A stretch of 64,000 bases of DNA from assembly GCA_963753385.1 (NCBI GenBank), contig CAVWCC010000004.1:1-64000 (forward strand), in the 5' to 3' direction. This stretch comes from JALZKA01 sp963753385. GTDB taxonomy: Bacteria > Actinomycetota > Thermoleophilia > Solirubrobacterales > 70-9. The translations under genes and the position numbers were made by a program. Position 1 is the stretch's first letter. Every line of letters begins with the position of its first letter. Shown here piece after piece: positions 52,342 to 60,756 of the stretch. Below the pieces are notes generated by a model. That model was not told the origin of the DNA. It made no database searches and was given only the letters and a program-made list of their open reading frames with translations.

Positions 52342-53022
52342 ATGATGACGGCCGATCGTCAATGGGGGCCGGAAGGCGAGGCCGGGGACGAGGAGGTTGA
52401 GCCTGCGGCGTACGAGGACGTGGAGCCGTCTCCGTCCGAGGACACAGGGGTCGCTTACGCACCCGAATCCGGTGACGAGGGCGGCCCAGAAAATGAGAGA
52501 AGCGAGATGGACCAATGGCGGCGCTTCGGTTGGGTCGCGCTGGCCATCCTCACCACCGGCGTTGCGTGGGCCCTGGTCCTGGCCACCATCCTGATCAACC
52601 GAAGCGGCGACCGCACGGCCGAGCTGATCGCGCTGGTCGAAGAGGGCCAGCAGCAGCGGGCAGCCGCCCTCGGCCAGATCCCGCAGAGTCAGGAGCAAAG
52701 GCGGGCAGCGCTCGAATCCCAGGCCGCGCAGACGCGAGCGTTCCAGGCCGAGGCGCAAGCCGCCCGGGCGAGTCAGGCCAAGGACGAAGCGGCCGCCCGC
52801 CAGGCACTGGCCGAGTCCGCTCTGGCGCAAGCCCGCGCCCGCCAGGCAGATGCGCAGGCGACCTTGGCCCAGGCGCAGGCAAACCTGGCGAATGCCGAGC
52901 AGCCGTCCCTGTCCATCTCCCTGGAGCGAGAGCAGATAGACCTGCAGAAGCGGCTGAAGGCAGCCATCAAAGACCTGCGGGAGGCGATCGAGGACCTCCT
53001 GCCCGGTGGGCCCCGGCCTTGA
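52342..53022 (+). CDS. Single-pass membrane protein with Ala/Gln-rich coiled coil
   Basis: A 226-residue protein with an acidic N-terminal tail of about 55 residues and one transmembrane helix (GWVALAILTTGVAWALVLATILI). A long heptad-like helical region follows (AELIALVEEGQQQRAAALGQ, then repeated Q-A-x-A-R units to QANLANAEQPSLSISLEREQIDLQKRL). It may be an envelope scaffold. No family is recognised. It precedes the SulP gene by 24 bases in the same unit. Confidence 0.65.
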   Translation: MMTADRQWGPEGEAGDEEVEPAAYEDVEPSPSEDTGVAYAPESGDEGGPENERSEMDQWRRFGWVALAILTTGVAWALVLATILINRSGDRTAELIALVEEGQQQRAAALGQIPQSQEQRRAALESQAAQTRAFQAEAQAARASQAKDEAAARQALAESALAQARARQADAQATLAQAQANLANAEQPSLSISLEREQIDLQKRLKAAIKDLREAIEDLLPGGPRP

Positions 53023-53046
53023 TACCGCTCTGAGACGGGCCGGCAG

Positions 53047-54780
53047 ATGGCGGACCTAGACGGGGAATCGCCCTTCAGGCCCGCCGCCAAGCGGTCGATC
53101 CTGGCGCGCGCGATCCCGGTTTCTGAGCGGCTCAAGCGGTATCGCCTGAACGCTGGTCGTCGCGACCTGGTCGCGGGCCTCACCGTCGCGGCGCTCGCAC
53201 TGCCGTCGGGAATGGCCTACGCCGAGGTTGCAGGGCTTTCGCCCGTGCAGGGTCTCTACGCCCTGCTCCTGCCGAGCGTCGCCTACATGCTCCTCGGTTC
53301 CTCGCGGACCGTGATCATCGGCCCCGAGGGGGCCCTCGCCGCCTTGGTCGCCGCCGCCATCCTGCCTCTTGCGGCGGCCGGAAGCCCCTCTGCGGCGAGC
53401 ATGGCCGCGACTCTTGGCCTGATGGTGGCGGGGCTCTTCCTGTTGGCACGGCTTGCTCGGGTGAGCTGGATTGCCGACTACCTCTCGCGCCCGGTTCTGA
53501 TCGGCTACATCCACGGTGTGGTCGGGGTCCTGATCATCGGTCAGCTCGGCAAGATGCTGGGGCTCGACATCGATGGGACCGAGCCGATCGAGCAGCTCGT
53601 CGAGGTGGTGCGCGATCTCGGCGAGACGAGCCTTACGACGCTGGCGGTCGCCGCAGGCGCGCTCGCGGTGCTGCTCTTCCTTCGCGCGCGGTCTCCCCGC
53701 TTTCCCGCCGCCCTGGTGGTGGTCGTTGGCGCCATTGCCATCTCGGCGCTCCTGGATCTCCAGGCGGAGGGCGTGGCGGTCGTCGGCGACGTCCCGGCCG
53801 GCCTCCCCGAGCTCTCGCTGCCGTCCACGTCGCTTGACGATGTGGCCGAGCTCCTGCCCGCGGCTATCGGGCTGTTTCTGGTGACGTTGGCCGACGGCAT
53901 CCTCACGGCGCGCGCGTTCGCGGGCCGCCGGGGCGAAACGGTCGACGCCGGCCAGGAGCTGCTCGCCCTCGGTGCCGCCAATGCGGCGTCCGGGATCAGC
54001 CAGGGGATGCCGGTCGGGGCGAGCGGGTCACGCACGACCGTGAACGACGCCATGGACGCCAGCAGCCAGCTGGCGGGCCTGATGGCGGCGGCGGTGGTCG
54101 CCGGGATCCTCCTGTTCCTCACGGCCCCCATCGCGGATCTGCCGAAAGCCGTGCTGGGCGCGGTGATCGTGTCCGCCGTCATCGGCTTGGTCGATCTGCC
54201 TGGTTGGCGCGCCCTGCAGGAGACCGACCATGTGGAGCTGGCGATAGCCGGGGTAACGACGGCGCTGGTCCTCGTCACCGGTGTCTTGGAGGCGATCGCA
54301 TTCGCGGTCGGACTCTCGGTCGTCGACGTCGTGCGCCGCAGCGCGCGGCCCCACGACGCCGTGCTGGGCTGGGTACCCGAGCTCGGTCGCTATGCCGATG
54401 TGTCGATCCATCGCAACGCGAGAACGGTGCCCGGAGTCCTCGTGTACCGGCTGGACGACCGGCTCTTCTTCGCCAACGCCGACTACGTGAAGGGGCGCAT
54501 CGGGGAGGCCATTCGCGGCGCCGAGACGCCGACGCACGCGGTCGTGATCGACGCCGAGGCCTTGACGCACATCGACACCACCGGCCTCGAGGCGCTCAAG
54601 GACCTCTCCCGCGCGCTCGAGCGTGACGGGGTGTCCTTGGTGACGGCTCGGATGAGGACGCGGATGGAGGAACGCCTCGTCGACCTGGCCGGCGATGAGT
54701 TTCCGCCCGAGCGCCGCTACCCGACGGTGCGCGCGGCTGTGGATGCCCGGTCGCGGGCCGGGGGCGGGCAATTGGGCTAG
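53047..54780 (+). CDS. SulP-family anion transporter with C-terminal STAS domain
   Basis: A 577-residue transporter. RDLVAGLTVAALALPSGMAYAEVAGLSPVQGLYALLLPSVAYMLLGSSRTVIIGPEGALAALVAAAI is the SulP signature over the first transmembrane segments. LADGILTARAFAGRRGETVDAGQELLALGAANAASGISQGMPVGASGSRT is the conserved core, and the C-terminal STAS domain contains HAVVIDAEALTHIDTTGLEALKDL. SulP proteins move sulfate, bicarbonate or other anions; which is transported here is unknown. Uptake of bicarbonate or sulfate would fit pH homeostasis. Confidence 0.93.
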   Translation: MADLDGESPFRPAAKRSILARAIPVSERLKRYRLNAGRRDLVAGLTVAALALPSGMAYAEVAGLSPVQGLYALLLPSVAYMLLGSSRTVIIGPEGALAALVAAAILPLAAAGSPSAASMAATLGLMVAGLFLLARLARVSWIADYLSRPVLIGYIHGVVGVLIIGQLGKMLGLDIDGTEPIEQLVEVVRDLGETSLTTLAVAAGALAVLLFLRARSPRFPAALVVVVGAIAISALLDLQAEGVAVVGDVPAGLPELSLPSTSLDDVAELLPAAIGLFLVTLADGILTARAFAGRRGETVDAGQELLALGAANAASGISQGMPVGASGSRTTVNDAMDASSQLAGLMAAAVVAGILLFLTAPIADLPKAVLGAVIVSAVIGLVDLPGWRALQETDHVELAIAGVTTALVLVTGVLEAIAFAVGLSVVDVVRRSARPHDAVLGWVPELGRYADVSIHRNARTVPGVLVYRLDDRLFFANADYVKGRIGEAIRGAETPTHAVVIDAEALTHIDTTGLEALKDLSRALERDGVSLVTARMRTRMEERLVDLAGDEFPPERRYPTVRAAVDARSRAGGGQLG

Positions 54781-54789
54781 CCGGCGATT

Positions 54790-54806
54790 TCACCCCATGG
54801 GGGTGA
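54790..54806. promoter_or_regulatory. Regulon palindrome 4
   Basis: TCACCCCATGGGGGTGA, both half-sites perfect. It lies 10 bases after the SulP stop and 94 bases before the DUF7144 start. A TGAAAT box 22 bases downstream could be the -10, leaving a leader of about 60 bases with a GAGGAG ribosome-binding site. Confidence 0.8.
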
Positions 54807-54900
54807 CGCGGGGCCGGCGCATCTCGGTTGAAATTCGTGAACCCGCTTCGATCGATGACTACCGTCGTTTCCGGTCGAGCCACATAGAGAGGAGCAACCA

Positions 54901-55284
54901 GTGAGAGGTGTCGGTCGAGTCGTTTTCGCAGCAATCCTGCTGCTGATCGTGGGCACGCTCAACATCATCTACGGCATCGGTGCCCTGGACGACGCGAACA
55001 TCTTCGTCGGGGACACCAGGTTCGTCTTCACGAACCTCAGCACGCTCGGCTGGGTCCTGATCATCCTCGGGGTGATCCAGCTCACCGGAGGGTTCTCGCT
55101 CATGTCCGGCAACACTTATGGCCGGGTGCTCGGGATCATCGGCGGCACCCTGGGTGCGATCGGGGCGCTGCTGTCGATCGGCGGCGCATACCCATGGTGG
55201 TCGCTCGCCATCTTCGCGCTGTGCGTGTACGTGGTCCACGGAATCATCGTCTTCGGCGAGGACGAGCGCTCGGCGGGCGTCTGA
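54901..55284 (+). CDS. DUF7144-type membrane protein, paralogue 1
   Basis: A 127-residue protein starting at GTG 54901 with four transmembrane segments (VVFAAILLLIVGTLNIIYGIGAL, LGWVLIILGVIQLTGGFSLM, RVLGIIGGTLGAIGALLSIGG, WWSLAIFALCVYVVHGIIVFG). It matches the DUF7144 layout and is about 75-80% identical by eye to the protein at 59416-59823. Two near-identical members in one regulon suggest gene duplication. The function is unknown. Confidence 0.82.
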   Translation: MRGVGRVVFAAILLLIVGTLNIIYGIGALDDANIFVGDTRFVFTNLSTLGWVLIILGVIQLTGGFSLMSGNTYGRVLGIIGGTLGAIGALLSIGGAYPWWSLAIFALCVYVVHGIIVFGEDERSAGV

Positions 55285-55335
55285 CGCCCATGGCTGGGGG
55301 GCCGCTGCGCCAGTTTCGAGGAGTGAGGCCTGGGA

Positions 55336-55834
55336 TCAGCCGGCAGCAGCCTGGTTTGCGGCGGCCAGCGACCGGATGGCCGCGGCGGATGCGGTGGGGT
55401 GCGCCCACTGCTCCATGACCTGCGCCATCGCCATGCCAACCGCCGCCTGAACGGCCTCCCTGTCCGTCTGCTCGGTGTCCCCGTCCTCCTCCTCGACCGG
55501 AACCAGCGCGCGGCCCCGCGCACGCGCAAGCGCCTCGAACGCTTCGGTCTCGATGTCGGGATCGATCACCCCGACGATCACCGCGTTCCCCGGAGCTAGC
55601 CGGCCCTTGAGACCACGTCCGGCCCCGACCTCGACCAGCTTCCCGACCGGGCCGCCGCCGATGTGCTCGACGCTCGACCTCGTTCGGGGCGTCGCTGGTG
55701 GCGAGCACGATCACCTTCGACCTGTCCATCAGGCGGCCCACCTTCGGGAGGTCCTCCTTCATCGCCTCGAAGTCGCCCGCGGCCTCCTCGTCGTCGCTGT
55801 AAGCGGCGGCCAGAACGCTCATTTCCCGTCTCAT
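55336..55834 (-). CDS. Hypothetical stress-cluster protein, frameshifted as sequenced
   Basis: Starts at ATG 55834 behind AAGGAG. MRREMSVLAAAYSDDEEAAGDFEAMKEDLPKVGRLMDRSKVIVLATSDAPNEVE is followed by a frame change near 55670-55676, after which the text reads EHIGGGPVGKLVEVGAGRG and then LVPVEEEDGDTEQTDREAVQAAVGMAMAQVMEQWAHP. The joined protein would be about 165 residues. I do not recognise the family; the N-terminal part resembles soluble alpha-beta proteins of the DUF1269/DUF6325 type. It sits 31 bases downstream of the arylsulfatase gene. Confidence 0.55.
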
Positions 55835-55865
55835 GACTTGTTCTCCTTCGCCTCGACCTCGGTGG

Positions 55866-58277
55866 TTACGCCGTTGCCCCGTGCGCCGCGGCCATCTGGT
55901 GATGCTCCTGGTGTAGCTGCAGCTCGACCTCCTCGTGCTCCTCGCCCGTACTGGTGAGGTGCGGTTTGAGGTCGAACGTCACCTTCTTGATCTCCCCGGT
56001 GAAGCGGAACGGCGAGCGATCCGCGTAGCTGCGGTCGACGGGCAGGCCGTTGTCGCGGCCGATGTCCATGCCGGCGTAGGCGTTGAAGCGGAGCGAAACC
56101 GTGCGGTCCATTCGCCCGCCGCCCACCTCTGAGTCGTTGACGAACAGCGTCGCCTGGCCGCCGGTCCCCGGCTTCGCCTCGTCGGCGGCGAACTCCATGC
56201 GAACGTTCACCTCGCCGGCGGGCAGCGGCTCCGATGACTCCTGCGTGTAGACGAAAACGCCCATCGTCGAGTAGGTGTGCTTGAGCACCCCGTCGTCGAC
56301 GAACAGCGCGAACCCGCCGAGGTGGTCGGCCTCCGCGACGATCACGCCCTCCGCGCCGTCCTCGGGCACCACGAGATCGGCGCTGATCGAGTACGAGTGC
56401 CCGTAGAGCCTCGGGATCATCCCCGTGGCGACGTTCTGCACGTCCGAGCGGTAGTTGAACTTCGTCCGGCCGACCATCGGCGGCAGGATGCCGAAGAACA
56501 CGGAGTATCCCCCGAGCATCGGCAGCACGTTGTATCGCTCGGCCTCCTCCCAGAAGAGCGCCTTGAGCTCTTCGAGCTTCTCAGGGTTCTCCGCAGCGAT
56601 GTCGCGGGCCTGCGAGAAGTCGTCAGGCAGGTAGTAGAGCTCCCACTCCTCCGCGTCCGGGTCGTAGCGGCCGGGGGCGAACTTGCTCAGCGTCTCCTGC
56701 GTGATGTCCCAGGGGAGCTTGAACGGCTTGCAGCTCGCCCACCAGCCTTCGTCGTACATCGCGTGGTAGCCGAAGCTCTCGAAGTACTGCCGCGTGTGGC
56801 GCTCCTCGGCCTCGGCGTCGGTGAAAGTGTGGGCGAAGCTGGTGCCCTCGATCGGCCTCTGCTCGATCCCGTTCACTCGGACCGGCTCTGGGATCCCCGC
56901 GACCTCGAGGATCGTCGGGGCGAGGTCGATGCAGTGAGTGAACTGCTCCCGCAACCCGCCTCGGTCCTTGATCCGCCTCGGCCAGGAGATGACCATCGGG
57001 TTGCGGGCGCCGCCGAGGTAGCAGGCCAGCTGCTTGCCCCACTGGAACGGGGCATTGCCGGCCCAGCCCCAGCAGGACGAATAGTGCGGCGCGGTCAGCG
57101 GTCCGCCCCATGCGTCGAGGCCGCCGTATTGCTCGATCTGCTCGAGCTGCTCCTCTTCGGTGAGTGTGATTCCGTTGTGGACGATGAGCTCGTTGAATCC
57201 GCCCGTAGGCGTGCCCTCCATGCTGGCGCCGTTGTCGCCCCAGATGTAGATCACGAGAGTGTCGTCGAGCTCGCCCAACTCATCAAGCGCGTCGAGCAGC
57301 CGGCCGACGTTGTAGTCCGCGTTCTCCTGGTAGCCCGCGTAGACCTCCATCTGCCGGGCGTAGAGCTTCCGCTGCTCGTCCGTCAGCGAGTCCCAGGCCG
57401 GCATCGCGTCGGGCCGGGGCGTGAGCACCGTTTCCTCGGGGACGACGCCGAGCTTCTTCTGGCGCTCCAGCGTTGCCTCGCGGTAGCGGTCCCAGCCCTC
57501 GTCGAAGCGGCCCGCGTACTTGTCGGCCCAGTGCTTGGGGACGTGATGAGGCGCATGAGCGCACCCGGTCGAGAAGTACATGAAGAACGGCTTCTGCTCG
57601 TCCTGCGCGCGCACCCCGTGCAGCCACCCGATCGCCTTGTCGGCCATCGCGTCCGGGAAGTAGAAGTCCTCGTCCTCGGGCACGCCGATCGTGGTGTTGT
57701 TCTCGGCGATCATGGGATCGAACTGGCCCGCCTCGCCGCCGAGGAAGCCCCAGAAGTAGTCGAATCCCCAGGCGTTCGGCCAGCGGTCGAATGGGCCCGC
57801 CGGGCCCTGCACATGGTCAGGCGTCAGGTGCCACTTGCCGAAGGCCGAGGTGACGTAGCCGTTCATCTGCAGGGTCTTCGCAACGGGCGCGCAGCTCTTC
57901 GGCAGCGCGGCCGAGTATCCGGGGAACGGGCCCGGTAGCTCCCCCAGCGAGCCGAACCCGACCGAGTGGTGATTGCGGCCGGTCAGGGAGGCCGCCCGGG
58001 TGGGCGAGCAGACCGCGGTGACGTGGAAGCGGTTGTAGCGCAGGCCGGCGTCGGCGACCCGCGTCAGCGCCGGCGTCGCGACGGGGCCGCCGAAGGTCTC
58101 CGGGTTGCCGAAGCCTGCGTCGTCGATCAAGACGAAGAGGACGTTGGGCGCCCCGAGCGGCGGGCGCACAGGAGCCAACATCGACCAGTCGGCCTTCGAG
58201 GCGTCCAGGGTGCGACCGGCCTTCCCCTTGAACTCCGGGTCGGGCATCGGCAGAACGGTGCGATCGATCTGGTCCAT
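55866..58277 (-). CDS. Arylsulfatase (type I sulfatase)
   Basis: An 803-residue enzyme. The start at 58277 (MDQIDRTVLP) has AAGGAG upstream. NVLFVLIDDAGFGNPETFGG holds metal-binding Asp residues. The CSPTRAASLTGR motif (Cys 90) carries the CxPxR sequence that is converted to formylglycine. SAFGKWHLTPDH, FFMYFSTGCAHAPHHVPKHW and IYIWGDNGASMEG complete the active site. No signal peptide is present, so it is probably cytoplasmic. The long C-terminal beta domain is normal for the bacterial arylsulfatase subgroup with this layout. It shares palindrome 5 with the YihY gene and presumably releases sulfate. Confidence 0.93.
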   Translation of the reverse strand: MDQIDRTVLPMPDPEFKGKAGRTLDASKADWSMLAPVRPPLGAPNVLFVLIDDAGFGNPETFGGPVATPALTRVADAGLRYNRFHVTAVCSPTRAASLTGRNHHSVGFGSLGELPGPFPGYSAALPKSCAPVAKTLQMNGYVTSAFGKWHLTPDHVQGPAGPFDRWPNAWGFDYFWGFLGGEAGQFDPMIAENNTTIGVPEDEDFYFPDAMADKAIGWLHGVRAQDEQKPFFMYFSTGCAHAPHHVPKHWADKYAGRFDEGWDRYREATLERQKKLGVVPEETVLTPRPDAMPAWDSLTDEQRKLYARQMEVYAGYQENADYNVGRLLDALDELGELDDTLVIYIWGDNGASMEGTPTGGFNELIVHNGITLTEEEQLEQIEQYGGLDAWGGPLTAPHYSSCWGWAGNAPFQWGKQLACYLGGARNPMVISWPRRIKDRGGLREQFTHCIDLAPTILEVAGIPEPVRVNGIEQRPIEGTSFAHTFTDAEAEERHTRQYFESFGYHAMYDEGWWASCKPFKLPWDITQETLSKFAPGRYDPDAEEWELYYLPDDFSQARDIAAENPEKLEELKALFWEEAERYNVLPMLGGYSVFFGILPPMVGRTKFNYRSDVQNVATGMIPRLYGHSYSISADLVVPEDGAEGVIVAEADHLGGFALFVDDGVLKHTYSTMGVFVYTQESSEPLPAGEVNVRMEFAADEAKPGTGGQATLFVNDSEVGGGRMDRTVSLRFNAYAGMDIGRDNGLPVDRSYADRSPFRFTGEIKKVTFDLKPHLTSTGEEHEEVELQLHQEHHQMAAAHGATA

Positions 58278-58340
58278 GCGGATCTCCTTCGGCTCGCAGT
58301 CGAACTGAGCCGATCGAACCACCGGGGCCGGTTTGGTGCA

Positions 58341-58357
58341 TCATCCGATGAGGGTGA
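58341..58357. promoter_or_regulatory. Regulon palindrome 5 in divergent gap
   Basis: TCATCCGATGAGGGTGA. It lies between the arylsulfatase start (63 bases) and the YihY start (34 bases). A -10-like TACGCT at 58379-58384 is 21 bases downstream on the plus strand, and TTCGAT is about 22 bases downstream on the minus strand. Confidence 0.8.
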
Positions 58358-58391
58358 AAGGCTCGCGCTTCGTCGCGTTACGCTCGCGTCG

Positions 58392-59369
58392 TTGCGAGCT
58401 CCTCAAGGGCGATCGAGGCTGGGTCGGCGCGGTTTCGACCGCGAGCGGGCGATCCGAACCCTGACGTTCTGGCTGCGGCCGGCCTTCCTGCTGCGCGCCC
58501 TCCACCGTTTCCAGAGAATTGCCGGGTTCGATCGTGCCCTGGCGCTGTCGTCCATCGCGCTCACCGCGCTGATCCCACTCGTGATCATCTTCGGCGGCGT
58601 TCTGACCCAGCTCGGGGTGGACGACGCCGCCCAGAGGACCATCGACCGCTACGACCTCACGGAGGAAGGCGCCGATGCGATCGAGGAGCTCCTCTCGCCC
58701 GCCGGTGGCACGAGCACAAGCTTGGACTTACTCAGTGTGCTGTTCGTCGTGCTCGCGATGCTGAGCCTCACGCGAGGCGTGCAGCGGTTGGTCGAGCAGG
58801 CCTGGGAGCTGGATGCGCTGAGCATGCGCAACACGCTCAACGGCCTTCGGTGGGCGGGCGGAGCCGTGGCGTACCTGGTGGCGACCGCATTGATCCACGC
58901 TGTCGCGGGGCGGGGGAAGCTCGAGTTGGGCGCGTCACTGCTCGTGCTGCCCTTGACCGCGCTCTTTCTTGTCTGGGGGGGTTGGATCCTCAGCGCGAAG
59001 CGGATCGACTGGCGGGACCTGCTGCCCTTCGGCGTGATCGGCTCGATCCTGATCGCGGTCTACTCGGTCGGCGCGACCGTTTATGTCCCACACCTGTTCA
59101 GCTCTTACACCTCAGACTATGGCGTCGGCGGTGCGGTGTTGGCGATCATCTCGACGCTGTTTTGCCTGATGCTCGTCGTCGTCGGATCAGCTGCGCTTGG
59201 ACGAGAGGTCGGCGACGAGCTCGATCGGATTCGTCGCGGCGAGCGACCGCCCGATCACGAGGTCCGCCGCCAGTGGGACAACGTGGTCGGCGAGATGCGA
59301 TCGCGCTGGCAGGTCGCTCGCGAGTGGGTCGACGCTCGCCGCCGCTGCGGGGGCCGCGGTAGGCAGTGA
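58392..59369 (+). CDS. YihY/UPF0761-family membrane protein
   Basis: A membrane protein of about 325 residues with six transmembrane segments. FDRALALSSIALTALIPLVIIFGGVL, LLSVLFVVLAMLSLTRGVQRLVEQAWEL, LRWAGGAVAYLVATALIH, LLPFGVIGSILIAVYSVGATVYVPHLFSSYTSDYGVGGAVLAIISTLFCLMLVVVGSAALGREVGDEL follow the BrkB/YihY pattern. The start is uncertain; TTG 58392 is used because it fits the predicted leaderless transcript start. The function of the family is unknown, though it is often linked to stress. Confidence 0.78.
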   Translation: MRAPQGRSRLGRRGFDRERAIRTLTFWLRPAFLLRALHRFQRIAGFDRALALSSIALTALIPLVIIFGGVLTQLGVDDAAQRTIDRYDLTEEGADAIEELLSPAGGTSTSLDLLSVLFVVLAMLSLTRGVQRLVEQAWELDALSMRNTLNGLRWAGGAVAYLVATALIHAVAGRGKLELGASLLVLPLTALFLVWGGWILSAKRIDWRDLLPFGVIGSILIAVYSVGATVYVPHLFSSYTSDYGVGGAVLAIISTLFCLMLVVVGSAALGREVGDELDRIRRGERPPDHEVRRQWDNVVGEMRSRWQVAREWVDARRRCGGRGRQ

Positions 59370-59415
59370 CCGGTCCGCCGCGGCCCCCCGCGGCGTTCAG
59401 CTGCGCACGCGGTGG

Positions 59416-59823
59416 TTAGGCTCGCGTCTCAGGGCGTGTGTCAGTCGCCGGTCCGCGCTGATCCTCGCCGAAGACCACCAGGCCGTGGACGACCCACAGG
59501 CACACGGCGAACAGCGCGAGCGACCACCAGGGGTTGGCCCCGCCGATCGAGAACAGCGCTCCGATCGCGCCGAGCACCCCGCCGGTGATTCCGATCACCA
59601 TCCCGTAGGTGCTGCCGCTCATCAGCGAGAACCCTCCCGTGAGCTGGATAATCCCGAGGATGATCAGGACCCATCCGAGGGTGTTGAGGTTGTCGAAGAC
59701 GAACCTCGTGTCACCGACGAAGTAGTTCGCGTCGTCCAGCGCACCGATCCCGTAGATGATGTTGAGCACTCCCAGCATCACCAGCAGAATCGCTGCGAAG
59801 AGAACTCGGCCTGTACCTCTCAT
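59416..59823 (-). CDS. DUF7144-type membrane protein, paralogue 2
   Basis: A 135-residue protein with four transmembrane segments, starting behind GGAAGGAG. MRGTGRVLFAAILLVMLGVLNIIYGIGALDDANYFVGDTRFVFDNLNTLGWVLIILGIIQLTGGFSLMSGSTYGM is nearly the same text as the protein at 54901, with conservative changes. It ends with a polar tail ATDTRPETRA. It is the last gene of the unit DUF6325-SHOCT-DUF7144 transcribed from palindrome 6. Confidence 0.82.
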   Translation of the reverse strand: MRGTGRVLFAAILLVMLGVLNIIYGIGALDDANYFVGDTRFVFDNLNTLGWVLIILGIIQLTGGFSLMSGSTYGMVIGITGGVLGAIGALFSIGGANPWWSLALFAVCLWVVHGLVVFGEDQRGPATDTRPETRA

Positions 59824-59870
59824 GCGCTACTCCTTCCGTTTCGTTGAAAGCAGGATGAACGGCTCGCCGG

Positions 59871-60155
59871 TCAGATCCCGAGGAGCTGCTTCTTCTTGGC
59901 CTCAAAGTCCTCGGCGCTGATCACGCCGTCGTCACGGAGTTTCGCCAGCCGCTCGAGCTCGGCCGTGTAGTCCGGCTCGCTCGGGGCCGCGGGTGCCGCC
60001 GCCGGGGGCGGTGGAGCCTGCTCCGCGTACTCGGACTGTTCCTCCGCCGCCCACTTCTGCTCCTGCCGGTGCCGGACCCTGCCGGCGACGCCCACCGCGA
60101 CGCCCGCTCGTGCCGCTGTACCGACCAGTCCCGGTCCTCTGCGCATCAATGGCAT
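59871..60155 (-). CDS. Small SHOCT-domain protein
   Basis: A 94-residue protein. A positively charged N-terminus with a short hydrophobic helix (LVGTAARAGVAVGVAGRVRHRQ) is followed by a Pro/Ala linker and the C-terminal SHOCT domain LERLAKLRDDGVISAEDFEAKKKQLLGI. SHOCT tails mediate oligomerisation or membrane association. It is in an operon with the DUF6325 gene upstream (17-base gap) and the DUF7144 gene downstream. Confidence 0.85.
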   Translation of the reverse strand: MPLMRRGPGLVGTAARAGVAVGVAGRVRHRQEQKWAAEEQSEYAEQAPPPPAAAPAAPSEPDYTAELERLAKLRDDGVISAEDFEAKKKQLLGI

Positions 60156-60172
60156 CTCATGATCTCCTTCGT

Positions 60173-60607
60173 TTACGAGTTGGCGAGCGCGTAGTCGCGG
60201 GCCGCCTGGACGACCTCGTGAGGAAGTCGGCCGAAGTCGAAGACGACGCCGCCCGCGTCGCGCATCGCCTGCGCGACCTCGCGCGCCCAGACGTCCTCCC
60301 AGACGAGCAAGGCCGCGGACGTTTCCGGCTCGAGCTCCTCGGCGGCGGCCATCATGTCGTCCTCGTTGAAGAGGCCGCTTGCCTCGATCCCGAGGTTCTC
60401 CAGTCCTTCCCGCACGTCCGGGTCGAGCTCCGAGAGCTCGAACGCCACGACCTCGCCGTCCGCGTCCTTGCCGACGAACGCGATGTCCATGATGCGGATA
60501 GTCCCCGCGTCGACCAGGTCCGCGAGCGCGGGAGCGATCTCGCCGCGGAAGCGATTTCCAGGAAACGCAACGATCAGGTACTCGACCGGACCGATCTCCT
60601 CCGCCAT
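60173..60607 (-). CDS. DUF6325 family protein
   Basis: A 144-residue soluble protein of the DUF6325/DUF1269-like type. IGPVEYLIVAFPGNRFRGEIAPALADLVDAGTIRIMDIAFVGKDADGEVVAFELSELD, and later AALLVWEDVWAREVAQAMRDAGGVVFDFGRLPHEVVQAARDYAL, match the family. Its function is unknown. It starts a three-gene unit governed by palindrome 6 and is divergent from the CYTH/GAD unit. Confidence 0.85.
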   Translation of the reverse strand: MAEEIGPVEYLIVAFPGNRFRGEIAPALADLVDAGTIRIMDIAFVGKDADGEVVAFELSELDPDVREGLENLGIEASGLFNEDDMMAAAEELEPETSAALLVWEDVWAREVAQAMRDAGGVVFDFGRLPHEVVQAARDYALANS

Positions 60608-60668
60608 CTCAACCTCCGCGGGCCGGGTTCATTGCCCGGGAGATTGTCGCGGGGGACGGGAGAGCGCA

Positions 60669-60685
60669 TCACCCGGTAGGGGTGA
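60669..60685. promoter_or_regulatory. Regulon palindrome 6
   Basis: TCACCCGGTAGGGGTGA, both half-sites perfect, 61 bases upstream of the DUF6325 start. It is one of two sites in the gap; this one is placed for the minus-strand unit. Confidence 0.8.
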
Positions 60686-60704
60686 AAGCAAGATTTCCAC
60701 CAGA

Positions 60705-60721
60705 TCATCCGTTCCGGGTGA
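60705..60721. promoter_or_regulatory. Regulon palindrome 7
   Basis: TCATCCGTTCCGGGTGA, placed for the plus-strand unit. A TTAGAT box (60745-60750) 23 bases downstream would place the transcript start on the GTG at 60757, so the CYTH mRNA may be leaderless. The site ends on base 60721, the A of a competing ATG, which makes that ATG an unlikely start. Confidence 0.8.
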
Positions 60722-60756
60722 TGGCCGCACCGGTGGCGAGGGTGTTAGATGGCGTC

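Noticed and set aside
56277..57938. 553-residue open frame on the plus strand within the arylsulfatase
   Set aside because: Shadow of the sulfatase coding strand; repetitive Val/Arg/Glu composition and no motif.
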